DNA of 64,000 nt from positions 187,588,716 to 187,652,715 of the forward strand of contig CP136066.1 in the NCBI GenBank assembly GCA_032622095.1. The letters are read 5' to 3'. A model generated the notes under the pieces. That model saw only the letters and a program-made list of their open reading frames with translations. It ran no database searches and was not told the origin of the DNA. The translations under genes were made by a program, and so were the position numbers. Source of the DNA: Siphonodentalium dalli (Eukaryota > Mollusca > Scaphopoda > Gadilida > Siphonodentaliidae). Positions 1-10,819 of the stretch are shown piece by piece (position 1 is the stretch's first letter; each line of letters opens with the position of its first letter).

Positions 1-757
1 CTATCACACATACATGTATCTCTGTTGGAGTGACCGAATAGGTTGAAATCGAATGTCATATCCATGTTCCTATTGTGTTTAAATGAGCAAGTTGCTCAAT
101 ATGTCAGATTCCACTATGAAACTAATAAATAATAGTACGCTGTGAATTGTTGAAATTCTTGCACTCATAAAAAGATCGCTATCGCCAAGGTATGGGTTAA
201 ACATCTGCCGATCGTGATCGGCCTCTCGTTTAAAGAGTCATCTGATAATATTCTAGCGATTCTATGTTAACCCTAAACATCCGTAGACATATGATCAGAA
301 TGTATTATGTGTGGCACACGTGTGTACTTTCTCATCTGGAGGTAGGTCGATGTGCCTCTTTAGTGTGTCTATGTAGTACATGTAGTCAGCTTACCAAGCT
401 ACAACACCATGGTTAAACAAAATCAAACCAGACCATGCGGTTTTGATAAATGAACGTATCTTCCTCAGATGAAGCTATATATCTCCCAGTTAAATGTTGT
501 TATCCACTATTCAAAACATAATTTCGCAAAACGGAATGTTCCCTCAATGGGATAGCGAACATAGCTTGCTCTCATCCTGATAAATTTAATAGAAATTCCT
601 ACTCATTTCCGATTTTATCATAAATAGTAGACACTTTTTGACGTTAGGTAGTTCGTTTGAAACATAAGTATCAGTCCTAGTTGGTAGATAATGCGTGTAT
701 CAATAGAGAAATATATGTTTAATAAGTTAATTAACCATAAAATTGTCTAACCTGCAG
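1..757. other. No gene seen
   Basis: This AT-rich start of the window has no recognisable gene, repeat or RNA. Only the candidate acceptor at 751-757 is of possible interest. Confidence 0.5.
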
Positions 758-968
758 AGCGGTTCGAAAAAATTATATCTGCGTCCAAATGTGGGTACCC
801 ACCACAATTTCGGGTATCAAAGTTGCAGATCGTTCCTGCGATGAGATGTCGCCAAACCAGAGCTGGTATGTCAAAGATGCTGATGATATACTTCACATTT
901 TTTACCGTTTCTGTTTGAAAATATTCCAAATATCATTCGGACAGGCCGTCACATGGATCATCTTTAAG
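758..968 (+). other. Candidate host exon, unassigned
   Basis: A reading frame stays open across this interval between a plausible splice acceptor (CCTGCAG at 751-757) and a plausible donor (AAG then GTGAGG at 969). The peptide of about 70 residues has a normal amino-acid mix with several cysteines and tryptophans, which is unlike the shadow frames around it. I recognise no domain. The interval lies just upstream of the mobile unit that starts near 1530, so it may belong to a host gene that the unit interrupted. It could equally be a chance open frame; transcript evidence is absent here. Confidence 0.25.
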
Positions 969-2191
969 GTGAGGGTGTATGTGCAAGGGTGAAAATGTGT
1001 ATGTTTGTTTGTGTTTTATGTTCTAATGTCATATTAATAGTAGAGGCTATTATGTTTTATTCGAAATGATATGCCCGGAACTGGGCAACGAATGGAAACA
1101 TTAAATCAGTGTAAGTCATGAGTTAGCAGGGACGTTGCTAGAGGGTCCATGTTGGGGTGATCACCTGTAATTTCTTAATACACCCCTTTCAGGAACTTCT
1201 ATATGCACCCCGTGTTAGGTTCAAGTTTAGATTTTTTCATCTGGTGATCATTTCAGTTCACAAATTTTGCCGAAATTATTTTAATTATCTAAATATGCAG
1301 GTTTTTGTCTGAAAACAATGTACACACTAAATACTAAAAGAATTGAACCAATTTTTAGAATGAAATTTCCAACTTAGGTTGTGTCGGGCAAGACATTTCC
1401 AACTGTTGAAAGTGTTGCCCGGCGTCTGGGGGGATGTTATGTTACACCAACACACCACTGTCACATCCCTATAACCGAGTGGATGAATTACCCGACTAAG
1501 ATAACAGAACATGTGATCTTCGAATGTAGCCTAGTATGTTCGCGGATAGGGAGCACGCATAATTATTTATCTTTATATGCGATGTTTTGTATAAGAATTA
1601 TCAATGGAAATTGCTCGCCTGATTGCCACCATGTGCTATGCATTACATTCTTCTCTGTTGAATGGTTTGACCGATGGTGAGAGACACCCCTCCAACAAAA
1701 CAAATACTGTCAAATTCAAATTAGTTTATTCATCAGATAACTATACATAAATAAAAATATAACAATACATATAGAACAAACATAGATATCTGATGGGGAG
1801 GGATATGACTATTCAGTCGTCTTCCTGTCCCACCCCTAGGCCACTTCAGCTACACATACATCACTGCTGAGTCACTGTGCTATAAACAAAAGATATATTA
1901 ATTGGAATTGTAGGTTGTTTTACTTAGTTTTTTGTTTTCAGTGAAAAGCGTAATCTTAAGTATAAACTAATTATTGCAGTCAGGACAAAATGTGTTACTG
2001 CATTGAACTGTGTGAGGATACTTCTCTACAATTGAGTCTCCGAAGACAAATAAATTTACTATGCATGACACTTTATACTCATCATCGGGTCTCGCGATCG
2101 TTTTGCACGAGTGGAGCTATAATCACAATTATCTCTGTGATCAAAGCAAAAACATCCAGTCCGCATAAAATCAGCGGGCGCGGAATGCTTA

Positions 2192-3958
2192 ATTATAATA
2201 ATAATAATAATAATATTTGTATAGCGCTTATCCCCAATAAGCGGGCCCTAAGCGCTTGACATAAACATAAAAAAGAAATATAAATATACACAATATCAAA
2301 GTCACTTTCTGAAACGCCGCGCAAACAAGTAAGTTTTCAATGACTTTTTAAAGTCGTCGAGAGATGGTGACTCTTTTATGTTCAATGGCAGAGGATTCCA
2401 TGCATTTGCGCATGTTACTTTGAAAGATCGGTAGCCAACCGTGATCAAATTAGCACCAGCTGGTGTCAAAAGAAGTTTGTCCTCAGAACGAAGTGATCGG
2501 TGTGGGACATACGGAACAAGGATATCACTGAAGTATGCTGGAAGAGATTTTGGGTCATGGGTTGCTTGATATGCATATGTAACAAGTTTATAAATAATCC
2601 TATCTGTCACAGGTAGCCAATGTAGTTCTTGCAACATTTCATCTGTGTCGTCAGATCTTTTACGACACAGAACTATCCTTGCAGCAGTGTGTTGCAGACG
2701 CTGAAGCCTGGTAATTTGGATAGATGGTATACCAGCCAAAAGAGAGTTGCAATAGTCAAGTCGACTGAGGATCAGAGATGAAGCAAGTTTTTTAGCTGAG
2801 TCAGTGTTTATGTATTTCCTCATTTGACCCAGTTTTCGAAGTTCAATGTATATTGTCTTGCATATCTGGCTAATATGTGATGTCATAGAGAGTGATCTAT
2901 CCAAAAATACACCAAGGTTCTTCGCGCGATCTGAGAAATAAACTTGGTTACCATCTATAGTCATAACATCTATGCCCACCTTTTCTATGTATGACGGCTT
3001 AGACACCCACATTACTTCAGTTTTGTCACTATTTAATTTTAGTTTATTAGCCAACATCCACGATTTCACAGAACCGATGCAGTTTTCCATTACAGTGAGA
3101 AGAAAATGGGGGTTATCACCAGAAATGTAAAGCTGTGTATCATCAGCATACATGTGCGCAGAGACACTGTGTCGCCTGATGATCTCACCAAGTGGTTTGG
3201 TGTAGATTAAGTACAAGACAGGCCCCAGGACAGATCCCTGAGGGACTCCATATTGCAGATGAAAGGTTTTGGAAAACGCACTGCCAATTTGAATCCTCTG
3301 AACACGATTAGAGAGATATGAACCGAACCACTTGAGCGCGCTGTCAGATATCCCAAAAGAAATTTCCAATCGCTTCAACAGTATTTCGTGATCAAGAGTA
3401 TCGAAAGCTGCGCTCATGTCAAGCAGGGATACTAGTGAAAACTTGTTATCATCACTGGCAAGAAGAAGGTCTGAAGTGATACACAACAATGCAGTTTCAG
3501 TACTGTGACCAGGTTTGTACGCTGACTGAAATTTTTCCAGAAGCAAATGTTTCTCCATATGATTTCTCATTTGTTTGAGGACAGCTTTTTCTAACAGCTT
3601 CGAGACGAATTGAAGGTTTGAGATGGGCCTATAGTTCTTTAGCAAGTCGGCATCCAGAGAATTATTTTTAATCAGGGGAATCACAACGGCCTCCTTAAAA
3701 CAGTCAGGAACAACACCTTCAGACAAAGACCAATTTATGAGCTTTGTGAGTGGTTCTAATATAAAATCGATATGTTCCACCAGTAAAGAAGTTGGAATGG
3801 GATCCAAAACACATGTTTTTGAAGTGGATGATAAAATAAGTTCCTTGACCTCATCACATGTAAGCTTGCAGAACGAACTAAGACTGTCACCAACGAACGG
3901 TTTGAACTCTGCTTCAGTATTTGATACATCTAGCTGGTAACGCAGGTTTGCAATTTTG
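2192..3958 (-). mobile_element. CR1/L2-like LINE, 5'-truncated
   Basis: On the minus strand this element ends in a short 3' UTR with an AAGCGCT-containing stretch and an ATT microsatellite tail (2192-2215), a usual 3' end for CR1/L2-type LINEs. The 5' side is truncated near 3958, where a GATCGG-type triplication (CCCGAT repeated at about 3961-3978) marks the junction. It sits inside the zinc-finger unit. The endonuclease is missing, so this copy cannot be autonomous. Confidence 0.8.
2302..3950 (-). pseudogene. Reverse transcriptase of truncated CR1/L2-like LINE
   Basis: A long open frame encodes the reverse transcriptase and its C-terminal region. The frame stays open upstream of the first usable start codon (3807) to about 3950, where the element is truncated, so the N-terminus seen is not native. 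Visible motifs are NYRPISNL (finger/palm start), DMSAAFDTLDH (first catalytic aspartate), GVPQGSVLGP and the YADDTQLY catalytic box at about 3130-3155. The C-terminal part carries SRLDYCNSLL and LHWLPV, typical of the CR1/L2/Rex group. There are no internal stops, so the insertion looks fairly young, but the missing 5' part makes it a dead copy. Confidence 0.85.
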
Positions 3959-4004
3959 ATCCCGATCCCGATCCCGATTATATTATAATTAATCCCTCAA
4001 TCAG

Positions 4005-5300
4005 TCTGCAAAAAGAACTTAACATTTTCAGCTTGTACTGCAATAAATGGAAACTAAAAGTAAATATTAATAAAAACGAAAATTTTACTCATTTCAAAAC
4101 GTAGCTTACCAAGAAACATACAATTCACATTTGATAGCACTAATCTTGAAGTAGTGAAAAAGTTCAATTATTTAGGAATTATGCATACAAAATCGGGATC
4201 ATACACAGAAACAAAACAAATTCTTGCAACAAAAGGCAGTCATGCAATGTACTCTGTGATAAAACGATCCAGAGAAAACTACCTCTCAGTAGCTAATCAA
4301 TTGGACCTATTCGATTCACAGGTGCTGCCAATATTATTGTACGGCTGTGAGATATGGGGTTATGGAAATAACCAGGTACTCGAAAATGTACACCGAAAAT
4401 TTTAAAAACATATCCTAAATTTGAAACCATCAACCCCCAACTATATGATTTATGGCGAATCAGGAAGATATCCATTGGACATCACAATAAAGTTAAGATT
4501 GTTAAGTATTGGTTGAAAATACAAAATATGACATACACACGGTATGGGAAAGTGCTTTATGATTTGTCAGTGAAACTTATGGGAGATGCCGATAAAAAAC
4601 TTTTTAAGTGGACAAGAGAAATCCGAGAGATCTTACGTAGCTGTGGCCAGGCAGATTTATTGACATCTGGTGAACTAAAGTGTGCCAATCAATTCCTTGA
4701 TTGCGTGAAAAACAGTCTTCTAAGAGACTTTAAAATAAAGTGGGACTCTGAAATGAACAAATCAAGTAGAGGCCAAATATATCGCATATTTAAACACCAT
4801 TTCTCCTTTGAAAAATATCTTGATATCTTACAAAGTAAAAACCGAATTGAATTCTGCAGATTCAGAACAGCGAACCACAACCTCCCAATAGAAACTGGGA
4901 GATGGAACGGAACACCCCACAATGATAGAACATGTCGCTTATGTAACCATAACATGATAGCAGACGAATTCCACTATTTATTGGAATGCAAAAAAATTGC
5001 GCACATAAGGAAGAAAATTATCCCCCAAAAATATGGTGATAAAATAAATATTTTGATTATGGATGAAATCCTGAACTCATATGACCTCATAATTCTAAAC
5101 AGAATATGCATGCTGATCCGAACAATCCACACAGAGCTCTCAAACATAAGCACATCATGATAACATTTTGTGCTAAAATTCCACTTCAACTTTTGTATAT
5201 TAGATATGAGTTGTCTCTTCAAATATATTTAATATATTCATATGCATTATATGTATTACCCAATCCATTGCTGTATGATATATACTAATATAGACTATAT
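4005..5300 (+). pseudogene. LINE fragment: C-terminal reverse transcriptase region
   Basis: Two frames (4154-4405 and 4513-5160) together encode the region downstream of the catalytic palm of a LINE reverse transcriptase. The first has LLYGCEIWG, and the second ends in a cysteine/histidine knuckle (CRLCN ... DEFHYLLEC). They belong to the same family as the larger minus-strand LINE at 6556-14119: that copy shows the matching motifs LLYGCEIWG, MPIETGRWN-like and CTFCE ... DEYHVLLEC. A frameshift or stop near 4405 separates the two pieces, and the region from 4005 to 4154 reads as broken thumb sequence. The endonuclease and the palm are absent. Confidence 0.7.
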
Positions 5301-5306
5301 TGTTAA

Positions 5307-5785
5307 AGGTACTCAATCCGATAAAACTCCTCTCAATTACTGTTTCAATGGCTTCGGGGGTCAGAAATGTTTGGTTCGGGTCGAGGAAGTCACCCATCAA
5401 GGCTCAGATTTGTTAGATATCGATTTTAGAAATCTATTATTTTTCATTATCGGGAATTATTTCTGGCCCAGAAGACAGTCAAAATTTCGTTATTATTACC
5501 ACTTGATTATAGAGTTATCCATCCTTGTCTGTTTGAATAGAGTTTTGGCGTAAAATCTCGAGCAGGTTACCAAATTGGCGGCAGTTATTAGTACTCATCT
5601 CGAGCAATTAACAAATTTCAAAAATCAATATCTAATAACTCTGAGCTTTGTTTGATGGGTTCCTCGACTCGAGTCAAGTGTTTTTTACCCCCGAAGCCAA
5701 AGAAATAGTAATATAGGACCCTCTGATCGGATTGTTGTTGTTGGAATCTGTTGAGATGGGGACCCTCTTTACGGATTGAGTACCT
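5307..5785. mobile_element. MITE with TTAA target duplication
   Basis: The ends are matching 14-bp inverted repeats (AGGTACTCAATCCG at 5307 and its complement ending at 5785). Each end is bordered by TTAA (5303-5306 and 5786-5789). The outer 60-100 bp arms also show patchy inverted similarity, for example GGCTTCGGGGGT near 5349 against ACCCCCGAAGCC near 5688. No coding potential is evident. TTAA duplications are typical of piggyBac-type transposases and also of Kolobok; the AGG start is not the usual piggyBac CCC. Confidence 0.6.
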
Positions 5786-6764
5786 TTAAATGCGTATATT
5801 GTACATGTATACATATACACATTATATATTGCTGAAGGTGCTCATTTAAACGGTAATTTAACGGAGGACTGTCCCCTTTTAGGGACGAATTTATACCAGC
5901 CCATTGTTTGTGTATTGACCCCCCTTCCAATCCATAACTTAACATGAAGACAGACACAAGTTCTGAACCACGTATAAACAACACAAGCAGGCATGCATTC
6001 GTGTCGTGCAACACTCACACTGGGCCACGGTCCTGATCCGAACTCATCAATCAACTAAATATCTGAATTTGTCAAATTATCTTAATATTGTCACTCCTAA
6101 ATTCCTAATTAGCTATGACAAACACACTATGTAACTACATCTGTCATCAGAAAGACTCTGTCAAATTACCAATGTTATATTACTGACTATTTACCGTTAA
6201 ACAGAGATGTAAACGATGACACATTGGGTCATCTGTTTTCAGGAAGCAGTACTAACAATTTCATACCACAGAGCCAAATGAAACACGATAACCTACATTA
6301 TTATATTCACATATTAGAATATAGATATCCACATAGCACCGGATACATGTATATAATGTATATATCCATATGTTCTTTTGTAAATACTTCTTTCTCTGTA
6401 CTTCTCGATGTTCATGCGAATTATGAGAATAAATCATCATCGTCAATTCATCCGGTCCCTTATATGTTGTGAGCTATTCGTGCAGTTTGACAACAATTTG
6501 CCCCCCGAATTTAGTATTACGAAACACCATGTCTGAATCAGATTCAGATTCATTTTAATTCTTCGACCAAATTCATGGTTTTAAGAATATAAATATGCAT
6601 AAACATAGATTAAACACATAACATATCATTGCTCGCAACCCCAGACGATCAGGATGAGATAATAATTACACAGATCATATAATAATTAACACAAGATAAT
6701 AATTACACAGGAGAGCAATTAGCTCTTTCATTGATGTGGCAAATAAATTTACACGAGTTTCGGA

Positions 6765-7821
6765 TTATATTTGGTTTGCTATTTGAAAGAAGAATGGTAA
6801 GTTTTCTCTGATTATGGAAGTTCCAATAAGATTTCTTGATGTACCTTTTCTGTTAAGGGCTAGTTCTGGACATTCAAGTAATACGTGGTATTCATCGCCA
6901 ATAGCATTAATTTCACAGAACGTGCATTTGCGCTCAGACTGTGGAGTTTTATTCCATCGCCCGGTCTCTATTGGCAAATAATGGTTCGCCGTTCTAAATC
7001 GGATTAGAGTTATATATCTTTGTTAGAGGCATGTGAAATAAATTCTTCCATTCGAAACGTTGACTTCAGAATCCTATATGTTTTTCCTTTCCCTGAGTTA
7101 CTCATAGCGGAATGCCAGTTTTGGACAAATTGATCTCTAGAATTTCGTCTATAATTATTCAACAATTTATTTTTGTCAATACCGTGTTGTTGTATATGCC
7201 ATATAAATGTCATACCCGCGTCATCAATGTGCTTTTTTACTGCACTTACCTATGATGATTTTATCGGCGATTCTTCGACCCTAACCCTAACCATAACCCT
7301 AACCCTAACCCTAACCCTTATAACGAAAGGGCTAGCTTATAAATGTTGCTACATAATGAACTCCCGATTCCATTCACTAGTCGTGTCCAATATGTGATCG
7401 CTCTTGCCTTAATTTCCAATGTCAATGGGTATCGACCCAGTTCGCCATAAACCATGTAACTTGGTGTGGTGAGCTTCATGTGTAGAAGGAGTTTACAAAA
7501 CTTAAGGTGTACACCTTCAATAATTGAGTTATCTCCTATACCCCATATTTCACAACCGTATAACAAGATAGGCACAACTAAGGTGTCAAATAATTTGAGT
7601 TGAGTTTCTATGGACAGCTTATGCGTTCTTCCAATTTTTATCACATCATACATAGCTTTTCGGGCTTTGGTAACTATGTATGTTCTAGTCGCAGCAAACG
7701 AGCCAGAACGCCTAGGTAGTTAAAAGTTTTAACTATCTCAATTTCTTTACCATTGAATCTGAACGATAAATGTTTCGGCTGACTACCTCTCGAAAAACAT
7801 ATTATTTTTGATTTCGGTATA
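6765..7821 (-). pseudogene. LINE C-terminal region, broken
   Basis: Three minus-strand frames (7318-7653, 7010-7213, 6765-6977) encode consecutive parts of the LINE C-terminus. They contain the LLYGCEIWG box, a basic linker, and a zinc-knuckle-like segment with CTFCE and DEYHVLLEC. The frames are not in register, and a block of telomere-type repeats plus about 60 bases of unrelated DNA interrupts them around 7214-7325. The matching region of the plus-strand copy at 4154-5160 confirms the order. Confidence 0.7.
7279..7319 (-). repeat. Interstitial telomere-type repeat (CCCTAA)n
   Basis: About seven consecutive hexamers of CCCTAA (one variant CCATAA) lie here, reading TTAGGG on the minus strand. 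They sit inside the broken C-terminal region of the LINE, between two of its frames. TTAGGG is the common animal telomere repeat. A short internal block like this is usually a scar of break repair or of telomerase acting at a break; that origin is an inference. Confidence 0.85.
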
Positions 7822-7825
7822 TTAA

Positions 7826-8216
7826 CCCTTTACCCAACAGAAGGGCCCTGTGCCAATGCATTCTCTTATATATGCGAGTCGACCATAGGTCGCCTCGCAT
7901 ATATAAGAGAATGCATTGGCTTAACACATTAAAAATTATAAAATTGTTAAAGAATGTAAGAAAAAATGGTAAAAAGTGTTAAAAAAAGATTTTTTTTAGT
8001 CCAATGCATTCTCTTATATATGCGAGGCGACCTATGGTCGACTCGCATATATAAGAGAATGCATTGGCACAGGGCTAACTGTAACTATCACAATGTGGTC
8101 AAGGAGCCGGTTCCAATGATATCCATATTTGTATGGTTCTATTGAGACAGACCGAAGATATTTTAGGCTGTTGAAGCTTTATTAGGCCGGTTTTGGCCGG
8201 TTTGTTGGGTAAAGGG
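7826..8216. mobile_element. piggyBac-like MITE with paired internal palindromes
   Basis: The ends read CCCTTTACCCAACA at 7826 and the complement at 8203-8216, and both are flanked by TTAA (7822-7825 and 8217-8220). A CCC terminus with a TTAA duplication is the signature of piggyBac-type elements. Inside are two long palindromes (about 7853-7919 and 8001-8067) built from the same arm (CCAATGCATTCTCTTATATA), placed in mirror orientation around a T-rich spacer. No ORF of its own is present. It interrupts the LINE reverse transcriptase, whose frame resumes exactly at the TTAA. A second copy is at 21836-22155 and one arm only is at 15893-15930. Confidence 0.8.
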
Positions 8217-8220
8217 TTAA

Positions 8221-10018
8221 CTCTCATAGCCCAATTTGTACAGTAATCTTCAAAATAGTTAAGTTGTTTTTGTAGGTCATCAGCCGAATCAGAGAAGAGT
8301 ACTGTGTCATCTGCGTATAAAAGGACAAATAGTTTCAAGTATCTATCAAGTCTATCTTCACATCTCGAGATATAGATTCCACCCCTCTAATGTCAGTGCT
8401 TGCTAAAAAAGTTCGTGAGGTCATTCGCGTAAAGACAAAAAAGAAAAGGTGAGACATTGTCTCCCTGTTTTAAACCAATATTGGAAGGGAATGACTCCGA
8501 TGTTTGACCATTATGCATTACTCTAGATTTTATATCCGTGTACATATCTTTTATGACTCTATACATTTTCCCGGATATACTATTTAGCAGTAATTTATGC
8601 CACAAATAATTTCTATTGATCGTATCAAAAGCCTTTTCAAAGTCTATAAATGCACAGAACATCTTAGGTTTTTTCAGCCTGCAGAGTTCGTTAAGAATAG
8701 AAATGAGAAATATATTATCAACAGTAGAGTAGTCCTTCCTGAATCCAAATTGGTTGTCATGTAGCAATCCAAATGTGTCAGAATATAAGCTAAGTCGGTT
8801 ACCAAGGACAGATGAGAATAATTTACTAAAACAACTTGTTATTGTTATGCCCCTATAATTTGACGGGTCATCATTGGTACCTTTGTTTTTGTAAATTGGT
8901 ATTATATTACCAGTACGCCAAGAGTCCGGTATTACGCCACAATCAAAAATACAATTGAAAAAATCAGTAATAACTGGTAACATAATTACTTCAGATGCTT
9001 TTAAATATTCGTTAAAGACGCTATCATCGGACGCAGATTTATTTTTTCTTAAATGTCGGATAGCTTTGGAAACCTCATCACGCGTGATTCTTGGATTCAA
9101 AATATCAGTGATTTTGCTATCCGTATCTCTGGGCTCTTGGGTTGGTATCTCGACCATCAGATTGGTTTGCAAAGAATTTAATTTTTTGAAATGCTCCGCA
9201 AAGTTCTCAATACTGATACTCGAATCTCTGTTCGATTTCTTACCTTTTATGATTTGCCAAAAACTCTTGCTATCAGTGTTTTTAAGTTTGTCCATTTCAA
9301 TTGTCAGATTTTTTTCATAGCTCGCCCTGGCTTTACTTATACATTTGTTATATTCGCGTTCACTGTGTCTCAATTCTGCTCTATTTTCGTCAAGGGGATT
9401 TTTATGAAATCTGCGTTTCGATTTTTTGTATGCTTTCCGCGCTACACGACAATCTTCAGTAAACCATGCTCTTTTGTTACTTTGTTGTTCTTTTGCATTA
9501 TTATGAGTTTTTAATATATTTTTTGAGTGTCTACAGCCGAGAGTCTTCTTCGCAGAGTCGACCAAGATTGCAGATAATGAGTCTGACATTTTAGAGATAA
9601 TAGCTTTGGTTGGTTTATTTCCGCCGATGGATTCTATTTCTCGTACGATCTTATCCACGTCATCTGTGTTTATATTGTTAGTAAATTCATGTGATTTAGT
9701 TGCCATCCAAGATTTTGGTCTCGTAGGCTCCAGTATGGTGGTGTCGGTGTTTGTTCCCAACTGTTGGTTATCAGATTGTACCTGTTGGGCATTCAGTCGA
9801 AATGATAACGCAGTATGTGCGTCTGATATTAGAGAAGAAAATTCATGCACTTCGAAATCGTTGACTAAATTCAAGGTACCAGGCGAACAAATAGTATAAT
9901 CAACAACTGAAGATTGCTTGCATGTAAGTTCCCCTACTCCCTTGTCGCGACCGACTCTGCCGTTTATGATATATAACTCTCTACATCTGCAAATATATAT
10001 CCAGGAGTAATCTTCCAA
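8221..10018 (-). pseudogene. LINE reverse transcriptase, with end of endonuclease
   Basis: The frame 8393-10018 starts with the last part of an exonuclease/endonuclease/phosphatase domain (VVDYTICSP, then FSSLISDAHTALSF). It then runs into the reverse transcriptase with NYRGITITSC, FIDFEKAFDTINR (first catalytic aspartate) and GLKQGDNVSPFLF. The catalytic YADD box lies in the next frame near 8300-8325 (LLYADDTVLFSD), so a frameshift lies between 8339 and 8393. The overall type is jockey/RTE-like rather than CR1, and it differs from the LINE at 2192-3958. The start codon is not native because the ORF1/endonuclease part is in another frame upstream. Confidence 0.75.
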
Positions 10019-10301
10019 ATGTGTTAGTTGTTTTATCCCTACTCGTGCGTCTTATATTCATATTATTTACAGTGAGTATATTCAGGTTAGGACGGATAAC
10101 TTCTGTTAATTCATCTCGATCATTGTCATCTTCTTCTTCTAGCTATCGATCCGTCCGTTTAGGACAACCTCGTGTTGCGAGTAAAGTCCGCACTTAACTG
10201 TGGTCTATACATATGTACAGCCTAAAATAATACTTAGATAAAACAAAGATTTGGTGGAGACGTGCAGATTCAGCATTCGCAGATGTATTAATTTATGAAA
10301 G

Positions 10302-10819
10302 TTACTTTTTTGCAGACAGTGTTCTGTATCGCGCACAATGAAGGTAGTAACAGAGGTCAGATGAATGATGATGCAGGTCCTCAATAGTGTGGATATCAGC
10401 AGTCTCTATGCCAGGTAGTGATGAAGGATCTGTCAAGAATTGTACTTTTATTTCATCCGTACACAGTTTGAATTCTGAAGTGAATATACTCTGATAACAT
10501 TCAGCTACTAGAGGGAGTGTCCGATCATTGTCATCGAGTTTACAGAAATCGTCGGCGTCTGGCGTACGTGCATTGAAATCGCCTGTTATGATCATATTAT
10601 CATAATCTAAACCTAGACTGATTAGTTCACAGTCTAAGTCGTTGTATGCTTCTCTACCTGAGTATTTTGAAGTTTCAGGAGGAATATACACCGTGCCAAT
10701 GAGTACATCTTTGTCAATTTGAAGTATATTTTTTGAGATTCGGAGCCAATGTACAAATTTACTATTTGAGTTAATGATCTTCAAGTCATTCGCAATCGAA
10801 TTTCTATACCCAATAGCTA
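10302..10819 (-). pseudogene. LINE endonuclease domain, split by insertion
   Basis: This encodes the centre of an apurinic-type endonuclease, including the VYIPPE strand and the IITGDFNARTPD motif, whose aspartate and asparagine are catalytic in this family. The frame is interrupted at 10819 by the long-TIR element. It resumes in the same frame at 14045, where the minus strand reads through SGGIA-type sequence back to about 14118. Joining is seamless across the AGCTA duplication. Downstream it falls out of frame before 10018. Confidence 0.65.

Noticed and set aside
1378-1529. Possible second host exon after an AACTTAG acceptor
   Set aside because: The frame is open but there is no donor before the mobile unit begins at 1530, no domain is recognisable, and the composition alone is not convincing.
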